From positions 1 to 5,068 of the forward strand of contig CAMLKA010000046.1 in assembly GCA_946480535.1 (NCBI GenBank): 5,068 bases of DNA. The letters are read 5' to 3'. The notes below the pieces were generated by a model, which was given only the letters and a program-made list of their open reading frames with translations, was not told the origin of the DNA and did not search any database. The position numbers and the translations under genes were made by a program. Numbering within the stretch: the first letter of the stretch is position 1; each line of letters begins with the position of its first letter. Positions 1 to 3,466 of the stretch are shown here, piece after piece. The stretch comes from an uncultured Candidatus Saccharibacteria bacterium. GTDB taxonomy: Bacteria; Patescibacteria; Saccharimonadia; Saccharimonadales; UBA1547.

Positions 1-120
1 AAATCCCTCCGCCTGAGCAGGCCGAGGTGTAGCAATAACAAAGGTTGAGGCGGTGTTTAAGGCCAGAAGAAATACAACTGTCACTTTTGTTACCGGTTGT
101 AGTCCTCGCAGTACACGCAT
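1..120 (-). CDS. Exported protein, N-terminal fragment (signal peptide only visible)
   Basis: The minus strand is open from an ATG at 118-120 to the window edge, giving 40 residues that look like a Sec signal peptide. The n-region carries R2, R5 and K12. A hydrophobic core runs from about residue 13 to 30 (VTVVFLLALNTASTFVIA). A proline-containing c-region ends in A35-Q36-A37, an AxA site for signal peptidase I, with E38 as the likely first mature residue. An in-frame TAG two codons upstream of the ATG fixes the start. A GGGGAGGG tract (plus 133-140) lies 12 bases before the ATG, a rather long spacing for a Shine-Dalgarno site. The gene is downstream of the metallopeptidase on the same strand, with about 70 bp between them. 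The mature protein lies outside the window, so its function cannot be called. Export is an inference from the signal peptide; a single N-terminal anchor is the alternative. Confidence 0.72.
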   Translation of the reverse strand, partial: MRVLRGLQPVTKVTVVFLLALNTASTFVIATPRPAQAEGF

Positions 121-168
121 ACTCTATAGGTGCCCTCCCCGCTTTGACACTTATGTTCGTATGTATCT

Positions 169-177
169 ATTGTACCA
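169..177 (-). promoter_or_regulatory. Candidate extended -10 promoter for the exported-protein gene
   Basis: On the minus strand the sequence reads TGGTACAAT, an extended -10 (TGn) followed by TACAAT, five of six matches to TATAAT. It lies about 48 bases before the ATG at 120, which would leave a leader of about 40 nt containing the GGGGAGGG tract. No convincing -35 hexamer is found 16-18 bases further upstream. The call rests on the -10 alone. Confidence 0.35.
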
Positions 178-185
178 TGAGCGGA

Positions 186-200
186 AAGCCTACGAGGCTT
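186..200. repeat. Short inverted repeat over the metallopeptidase stop codon
   Basis: AAGCCT (186-191) and AGGCTT (195-200) are perfect inverted copies around a 3-base loop. The stop codon of the metallopeptidase (190-192) overlaps it. On the minus strand the stem is followed by TCCGCTC and not by a T-run, so it is not a normal intrinsic terminator. It could still stabilise the 3' end of the mRNA, or be chance. Confidence 0.3.
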
Positions 201-582
201 GTTCGCGGTTCATAATGCGGTCCATATCGGCGTGACTCAATCCGTAGTAGTGAGCCATTTCATGCCAAAGCGTCCGCTTTACTTCTTCGAATAATTTCGC
301 TGGGTCATCACCAGCAACCGCAAGTAAAGAATTTTTAAACAAAGTAATTTTATCAGGCAGCATTCCACTAAAACCGGAACCGCGTTGAGTCAAAGGAATT
401 CCCTCATACAGCCCGAGGAGCATATGGTGCTCATCAAGATGGGACTTCTGCGCCTGGTATTCATCGGGGTCATCGGCATATAAAATAGCCACATTATTTA
501 ACCCCTCGATATATTGCTGGGGCAGTTCGTCCATCGCACGAGTAATAAGTGCGTCAAATTCTTCGTCAGTGAGCGTAAGCAT
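190..582 (-). CDS. Zincin-like metallopeptidase (HExxHxxGxxH, DUF1025/PF06262-type)
   Basis: This 130-aa protein carries the full zinc motif H107-E108-x-x-H111-x-x-G114-x-x-H117 (WHEMAHYYGLSH). The two histidines of HExxH plus H117 would bind zinc, and E108 would be the general base. The segment LLGLYEGIPLTQRG (residues 55-68) followed by LPDKITLF (75-82) matches the conserved middle of the short bacterial PF06262 metallopeptidase family, whose members have about this length. No signal peptide or membrane segment is seen, so it should be cytosolic. The physiological substrate is not established for the family as I know it. The gene lies 18 bp downstream of the acidic 57-aa gene on the same strand, so it may be co-transcribed. 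It also has its own -10 box (TGCTATACT) seven bases before the ATG and no Shine-Dalgarno sequence, which suggests a leaderless mRNA. The family call is firm; the role is unknown. Confidence 0.88.
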   Translation of the reverse strand: MLTLTDEEFDALITRAMDELPQQYIEGLNNVAILYADDPDEYQAQKSHLDEHHMLLGLYEGIPLTQRGSGFSGMLPDKITLFKNSLLAVAGDDPAKLFEEVKRTLWHEMAHYYGLSHADMDRIMNREQAS

Positions 583-589
583 TATACAA

Positions 590-598
590 AGTATAGCA
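590..598 (-). promoter_or_regulatory. Extended -10 box of the metallopeptidase gene (leaderless)
   Basis: The minus strand reads TGCTATACT: an extended TGn element plus TATACT, five of six matches to the consensus. Only seven bases (583-589) separate it from the ATG at 580-582, so transcription would start at or next to the start codon. No -35 hexamer is recognisable 16-18 bases upstream, where the end of the 57-aa gene lies; extended -10 promoters can work without one. A second AT-rich hexamer (TATAAT) overlaps the ATG itself and is too close to serve this gene. Confidence 0.5.
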
Positions 599-600
599 GA

Positions 601-774
601 TTACTTACCGTGGAGGCTTTCGGTAATCTCTTCCCACTTATTAAGAAGTGCGCCGCCATCTTCATCACCAGACAGGTCGATGACTTCATCCTCCTCGTAC
701 TGGTCGAGTTCGCTCACCGATCCATCATCCTGCGGATCAATTGGTTGTAATTGAAGGTATTGAAATACTGACAT
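601..774 (-). CDS. Very acidic 57-aa protein, unrecognised
   Basis: A 57-aa frame runs from ATG at 772-774 to TAA at 601-603. I do not recognise the family. It has 16 Asp/Glu against 2 Lys and no Arg. The acidic residues are densest in the middle, as in YEEDEVIDLSGDEDGG (residues 26-41). A more helical tail with a tryptophan follows (LLNKWEEITESL, 43-54). The N-terminus is Gln-rich (FQYLQLQP, 4-11). There is no signal peptide or membrane segment. It fills the space between the divergent promoter region and the metallopeptidase, which starts 18 bp downstream on the same strand. Its promoter region is nearly a copy of that of the 117-aa gene at 2554-2907, which supports it being a real gene. 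No Shine-Dalgarno sequence precedes the ATG; the leader is AT-rich. A small acidic partner or regulator of a neighbour is possible, but that is inference. Confidence 0.68.
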   Translation of the reverse strand: MSVFQYLQLQPIDPQDDGSVSELDQYEEDEVIDLSGDEDGGALLNKWEEITESLHGK

Positions 775-814
775 ATTTTTAAACTACTGTTTGTTTTAAT
801 TTAGTTATGTATAT

Positions 815-843
815 ATTTAAGCATAAACAGCTTTAAAAGTCAA
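815..843 (-). promoter_or_regulatory. Promoter of the 57-aa gene (TTGACT-N17-TTAAAT)
   Basis: On the minus strand TTGACT (843-838) is followed after 17 bases by TTAAAT (820-815), directly preceded by TGC, which makes an extended -10. Transcription would start near 808, leaving an AT-rich leader of about 34 nt without a Shine-Dalgarno sequence. The block from the -35 into the -10 matches the promoter at 2953-2981 in 17 of its 24 positions as two exact blocks. The AT-rich stretch just downstream (TATATA) is an alternative -10. Confidence 0.52.
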
Positions 844-865
844 TCCCCTCCCCGTTCAAATCCCG

Positions 866-874
866 TGCTACACT
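866..874 (+). promoter_or_regulatory. Extended -10 box of the LiaF-like gene (leaderless)
   Basis: TGCTACACT consists of the TGn extension and TACACT (869-874), four of six matches to TATAAT. Six bases (875-880) separate it from the ATG at 881, so the transcript would begin at about the start codon. No clear -35 is seen at the normal distance, and no Shine-Dalgarno sequence precedes the ATG. The geometry is almost the same as for the metallopeptidase gene (TGCTATACT, seven bases), which raises confidence in both. Confidence 0.48.
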
Positions 875-880
875 AAAGCC

Positions 881-1552
881 ATGAAACAAACTGCAACTCG
901 AATTACCACAGGAATTATCATTCTCGCCATTGGCGTAGGCGCACTCCTGGGCGCTCTTAATATCTTCCCGTTCTGGGATTGGTTCAGTAACTGGTGGCCG
1001 CTGCTAGTTATTGTTGCCGGACTGTTTGTACTTCTTGGTGACTTCCGTCGCAACTATATTTGGGGGATCGCCCTCGTGCTGGTTGGTGTACTCTTGCAGC
1101 TCAAAGCCGCTGGCGTCGTCGACTTTAACTTCTTTAGCCTCATTGTTCCGATTGCCCTTATTGCAGCCGGCCTGAGCGTACTCCTTCACGTTTCAAACCG
1201 CCCTGCCGTTCAAGCTGGGTCGAATGACGTGGATGACATCTCTGTTATCTTTAGCGGCAGCGAATCGAAGAACAAATCACACAATTATAAAGGCGGTCGG
1301 GTCACCGCAGTCTTTGGTGGCGCAGTCCTCGACCTTCGCGACGCCAAGCTAGAAAAAGAAGCCACCCTTGATGTGTTTATCGTGTGTGGCGGCCTTGAAC
1401 TCAAGGTACCACGCGACTGGAAGGTCGTCTCAAAGGCCGCTCCTATTGCCGGTGGCGTTGAGAACAAGTCCGAAGGCAGCGACGACCACAAGGGGCCGGT
1501 GCTGGTACTCACGGGTACTGTGGCGCTTGGTGGTGTTGAGATTAAGACGTAG
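881..1552 (+). CDS. LiaF-like membrane protein (DUF5668 transmembrane region plus LiaF-type C-terminal domain)
   Basis: This 223-aa protein has four predicted membrane segments at about residues 11-29, 38-53, 59-74 and 84-104. They contain the paired Gly-rich hydrophobic hairpins and the WDWFSNWWPLLVIVAGL pattern typical of the LiaI/LiaF-like transmembrane region (DUF5668). A soluble domain follows from about residue 115. It holds repeated short beta strands such as VTAVFGGAVLDLRDA (141-155) and CGGLELKVPRDWKVV (169-183), and ends in GTVALGGVEIKT; these are features of the LiaF C-terminal, cell-envelope-stress type domain. In Firmicutes LiaF restrains the LiaRS two-component system. No liaR or liaS homologue is seen here, so a role in envelope sensing is only inferred. 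The start at 881 is supported by the -10 box just upstream. The gene ends 4 bp from the stop of the convergent kinase-like gene. Confidence 0.82.
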   Translation: MKQTATRITTGIIILAIGVGALLGALNIFPFWDWFSNWWPLLVIVAGLFVLLGDFRRNYIWGIALVLVGVLLQLKAAGVVDFNFFSLIVPIALIAAGLSVLLHVSNRPAVQAGSNDVDDISVIFSGSESKNKSHNYKGGRVTAVFGGAVLDLRDAKLEKEATLDVFIVCGGLELKVPRDWKVVSKAAPIAGGVENKSEGSDDHKGPVLVLTGTVALGGVEIKT

Positions 1553-1556
1553 TTGT

Positions 1557-2504
1557 CTAGAGGCGACCGAGTTCGGTGTGAATACGATCGACGTTTTCTG
1601 AGGCTGGAGCCGGAACTGTATTTTGGCTCACCGCACGACCCTGCTTTAATCCAAGTACGTATGATTGGGCGATACGCTCATGCATCCTTGCCGAAGAAAG
1701 GGCATCGCTAACACGCTCTCGATTCTCATCAACCTGCTTCATAGAATCAATAAATGCACGAATGTCACGTCCGGTTTGTGTCAAAAAGTCAGACTGGTTA
1801 AATGTCTCTTCGTCGAGAATTTCAGCACCTTCAAGGTCAACTGCGCGGAATCCAAAACGGTCTGCGGCGAGGTTCTTTACCTGTGCGTCACCGTGAGTCA
1901 TGCCGACGCCGTGCAAGAAACCGAGTCCCTGGGCACCAAGTTTAGCATGACGCTGCAGTACGGCGGGCTTCATGAATGATTCATAATGCGGGTCATATGA
2001 GTCAGCCCAGAAGCTGCTATCAAACGTTACGACATCGTGATCATATTGAGAAACAATCGATTCTGTACCTTCGTCATCATTATGAATACCAAGGTTAATA
2101 TATCCGATTTGACGGTCGGCAAGGCTATTAAGATACTCGTGGGCAGCCCATTCACGGTACAGTGCAGATCGATCCTCAAAAGGTTTTACTGCTACAAGCT
2201 CAGGAAGTTCATGAAAGTCACTTCCGTTTAGTATAAGCTGACCAAATCGAACCTGGTGAGCACTTTCGTTGCGACCGCCTGAGAATTCATCCTTTTCAAT
2301 AAACGTAGCTTTCGCCTTCTTATCAAAAGAGATTCCGCCATATTTTGCGGTATCGAGCACCAATGAAGCACGACCCATATCACTTATAAGTCCACGCATA
2401 CGGCCCGAAGATTCCCTATCGGGAATTTCCCATGTCAAAAATTCATCTGACACAGCAACTGGACCAAAGCTTTCTGAACGACCGTTTAAGCGAAATGAGT
2501 TCAT
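1557..2504 (-). CDS. Protein with kinase/aminoglycoside-phosphotransferase-like catalytic core
   Basis: This 315-aa protein shows the ordered landmarks of the protein-kinase-like fold. K107 in LVAVKPF resembles the beta3 ATP-binding lysine. E118 or E123 in the following helix (REWAAHEYL) could be its salt-bridge partner. The catalytic loop is H204-G-D206-x-x-x-x-N211 (THGDAQVKN), the HGDxxxxN motif of APH and related small-molecule kinases. D223 in VDLEGAE matches the metal-binding Asp that replaces DFG in such families. A glycine-rich loop is not obvious. The first 90 residues and the C-terminal 75, which are helical and charged, match nothing I recognise. No membrane segment is seen. The substrate is unknown; a small-molecule, lipid or protein kinase, or an inactive relative, are all possible. 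The gene has its own consensus promoter nine bases before the ATG and lies downstream of the 117-aa gene on the same strand. The fold call is fairly good; the function is not assigned. Confidence 0.72.
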   Translation of the reverse strand: MNSFRLNGRSESFGPVAVSDEFLTWEIPDRESSGRMRGLISDMGRASLVLDTAKYGGISFDKKAKATFIEKDEFSGGRNESAHQVRFGQLILNGSDFHELPELVAVKPFEDRSALYREWAAHEYLNSLADRQIGYINLGIHNDDEGTESIVSQYDHDVVTFDSSFWADSYDPHYESFMKPAVLQRHAKLGAQGLGFLHGVGMTHGDAQVKNLAADRFGFRAVDLEGAEILDEETFNQSDFLTQTGRDIRAFIDSMKQVDENRERVSDALSSARMHERIAQSYVLGLKQGRAVSQNTVPAPASENVDRIHTELGRL

Positions 2505-2513
2505 AGTTTGTAT

Positions 2514-2542
2514 ATTATACTACTTTTTATTTATTATGTCAA
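2514..2542 (-). promoter_or_regulatory. Consensus sigma70-type promoter of the kinase-like gene (TTGACA-N17-TATAAT)
   Basis: On the minus strand TTGACA (2542-2537), exactly 17 bases of AT-rich spacer, and TATAAT (2519-2514) match the housekeeping consensus at all 12 positions. The ATG at 2502-2504 follows after nine bases. A start about seven bases past the -10 gives a leader of only two or three nucleotides. The promoter lies wholly in the 49-bp gap after the 117-aa gene, so the kinase-like gene can be transcribed independently of it. Confidence 0.85.
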
Positions 2543-2553
2543 TTAATACGAGT

Positions 2554-2907
2554 CTAGCGACCAGTGTTACGCCAGTTATCTTCAACGTTACCAAATTGAC
2601 GCATGACGGCCTCGCGTGCCTTTTCAAGTTCATTCTCATTACCGGACAGAGCACTCTCGCGACTGCGCTCGCTCGTTGGTGCGGGAATTTGGCCAACAGA
2701 TTCTACAGAAGTAGCCTGGCCTTCTTTGTTTAATGCAACGAATTGATCACGGTTTTCAGCAATAAGCTCTTTGTATGCCGCGTTATCTTCAGGTGAGAGC
2801 TCACCACTCGCCCTATCGGTAGAAAGCATTGCTCCCAGCGCCTCACTTTCACTTGTAAGAACTTCTTTGGTCGCGGTACTTGGTGCTGCTTCGCTGGTGT
2901 ATGCCAT
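2554..2907 (-). CDS. 117-aa charged protein, unrecognised
   Basis: The frame ends at a TAG at 2554-2556. The longest version starts at 2952 (132 aa), but I place the start at the internal ATG at 2905-2907 (MAYTSEAAP), giving 117 aa. The promoter TTGACT-N17-TAATGT abuts the upstream ATG, so the transcript should begin near 2946, inside the longer version. The extra 15 codons also read as the A/C-rich leader seen before the 57-aa gene. I do not recognise the protein. It is hydrophilic, rich in Ser, Ala and Glu, with probable helices at about residues 15-60 and 90-105 (ELEKAREAVMRQFG), and has no signal peptide or membrane segment. A low-complexity Ser/Arg/Pro linker (about 75-85) separates the helices. 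It sits just upstream of the kinase-like gene on the same strand with a 49-bp gap. A functional link with that protein, for example as substrate or partner, is only a guess. Confidence 0.65.
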   Translation of the reverse strand: MAYTSEAAPSTATKEVLTSESEALGAMLSTDRASGELSPEDNAAYKELIAENRDQFVALNKEGQATSVESVGQIPAPTSERSRESALSGNENELEKAREAVMRQFGNVEDNWRNTGR

Positions 2908-2952
2908 GATGTAAGGTGCTTTCGTTTTTGTTTTTAGTTGTGTATGGTTCAT

Positions 2953-2981
2953 ACATTAGCATAAACATGATAATAAGTCAA
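2953..2981 (-). promoter_or_regulatory. Promoter of the 117-aa gene (TTGACT-N17-TAATGT)
   Basis: On the minus strand TTGACT (2981-2976), 17 bases, then TAATGT (2958-2953), preceded by TGC as an extended -10. The predicted start near 2946 leaves a leader of about 39 nt, rich in A and C and without a Shine-Dalgarno sequence, before the ATG at 2907. The first 24 bases share TTGACTT and TGTTTATGCT in the same register with the promoter at 815-843. Confidence 0.6.
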
Positions 2982-3001
2982 GAGGTCAGCTTCTCCGTTC
3001 C

Positions 3002-3033
3002 TTGCTTTTTCTTATAATAAATTGTATTATAAT
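3002..3033 (+). promoter_or_regulatory. Promoter region of the 104-aa gene
   Basis: TTGCTT (3002-3007), a 17-base spacer and TATTAT (3025-3030) form a plausible promoter. A perfect TATAAT overlaps it at 3028-3033 but would need a 20-base spacer, and another TATAAT lies at 3013-3018 without a good -35. Whichever is used, the start would fall before about 3040 and leave a leader of roughly 30 nt or more that contains the Shine-Dalgarno site. Confidence 0.5.
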
Positions 3034-3055
3034 CATGCACGTATCAACACGGAAC

Positions 3056-3062
3056 AGAGAGG
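3056..3062 (+). promoter_or_regulatory. Ribosome binding site of the 104-aa gene
   Basis: AGAGAGG lies six bases before the ATG at 3069 and nine before the ATG at 3072. It directly abuts the ATG at 3063, which is too close for use. This decides the start in favour of 3069 or 3072. It is the only well-placed Shine-Dalgarno sequence seen in the window. Confidence 0.65.
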
Positions 3063-3068
3063 ATGTGT

Positions 3069-3383
3069 ATGATGACGGCCGAAGCGGCTGCGCTCTACAG
3101 CGCCACGACCGCCCAGGACGTTCTCGATGCCCTGATTACTTTCGCACGCCGGAGCCCCAATGAGTTCCTGGCCCTGGAGATGGTCAGCTACGAGAGCGGA
3201 GCAGAGCATGTTCACCCCGCCCTATTCGTTCGACTGGACGAGCCGGGCGGAAAGACAACCCTCGCCGACAAAAGCGAGATCCTCCACTGCCTTACCGACT
3301 CCGGTCGTGAGGTCAGTGTCGTTATCGGCAAGCCAGACGAGCGGGAGTTCCAGCCCGCACGCATTCTGGTTTCTACCGACTGA
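3069..3383 (+). CDS. 104-aa protein, unrecognised, GC-rich
   Basis: The frame runs to a TGA at 3381-3383. The ATG at 3063 touches the Shine-Dalgarno sequence, so I use the ATG at 3069 (104 aa); the adjacent ATG at 3072 (103 aa) is equally possible. I do not recognise the family. An N-terminal helical part (about residues 3-28, EAAALYSATTAQDVLDALITFARR) is followed by probable beta strands (FLALEMVSY, PALFVRLDE, EVSVVIGKP, ARILVST), which suggests a small soluble alpha/beta protein. No signal peptide, membrane segment or nucleotide-binding motif is visible. In two lines I counted (3121-3180 and 3241-3300) GC is 58-60 percent, against 42 percent in a sample of the kinase-like gene (2161-2220) and 50 percent in one of ileS (4201-4260). 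With its own promoter, Shine-Dalgarno site and following terminator it is an isolated transcription unit. Transfer from elsewhere is possible but not shown. Confidence 0.72.
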   Translation: MMTAEAAALYSATTAQDVLDALITFARRSPNEFLALEMVSYESGAEHVHPALFVRLDEPGGKTTLADKSEILHCLTDSGREVSVVIGKPDEREFQPARILVSTD

Positions 3384-3429
3384 CCCCTCGGGTTTTTCGT
3401 ATCCCCCGACCTTGTGTCGTGGTTGAAAC

Positions 3430-3457
3430 GGAAAACCTAGAGGGGTTTTCCATTTTT
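3430..3457. terminator. Intrinsic terminator between the 104-aa gene and ileS
   Basis: GGAAAACC (3430-3437) and GGTTTTCC (3444-3451) form a perfect 8-bp stem with a 6-base loop. ATTTTT follows on the plus strand (3452-3457), as expected for termination of the 104-aa gene 47 bp after its stop. On the minus strand the hairpin lies 15 bp beyond the ileS stop and is followed by GTTT only, so it may work in both directions but less well for ileS. Confidence 0.7.
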
Positions 3458-3466
3458 AAAAAAGTA

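Noticed and set aside
144..173. Plus-strand TTGACA-N18-TATTGT, a possible promoter
   Set aside because: It would transcribe only antisense to the metallopeptidase gene, the -10 is a 4/6 match, and no plus-strand gene follows. An antisense RNA is possible but not supported.
53..235. Plus-strand 60-aa frame
   Set aside because: It lies opposite the signal-peptide gene and the end of the metallopeptidase gene, has no ribosome binding site, and its protein has no sensible composition.
849..866. GTTCAAATCC resembling the T-arm of a tRNA
   Set aside because: The flanking bases do not form the required 5-bp T stem, and no acceptor, anticodon or D stem is found around it.
1567..1578. ACCG-AGTT-CGGT hairpin inside the end of the kinase-like gene
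   Set aside because: The stem is 4 bp, there is no T-run, and it lies within coding sequence.
2269..2733. Plus-strand 154-aa frame
   Set aside because: It runs antisense across the start of the kinase-like gene, its consensus promoter and the end of the 117-aa gene; it is a shadow frame.
3383..3397. ACCC-CTC-GGGT hairpin followed by TTTTT directly after the 104-aa gene
   Set aside because: The stem is only 4 bp with a 3-base loop. The stronger hairpin at 3430-3457 is the better terminator, though this one could add to it.
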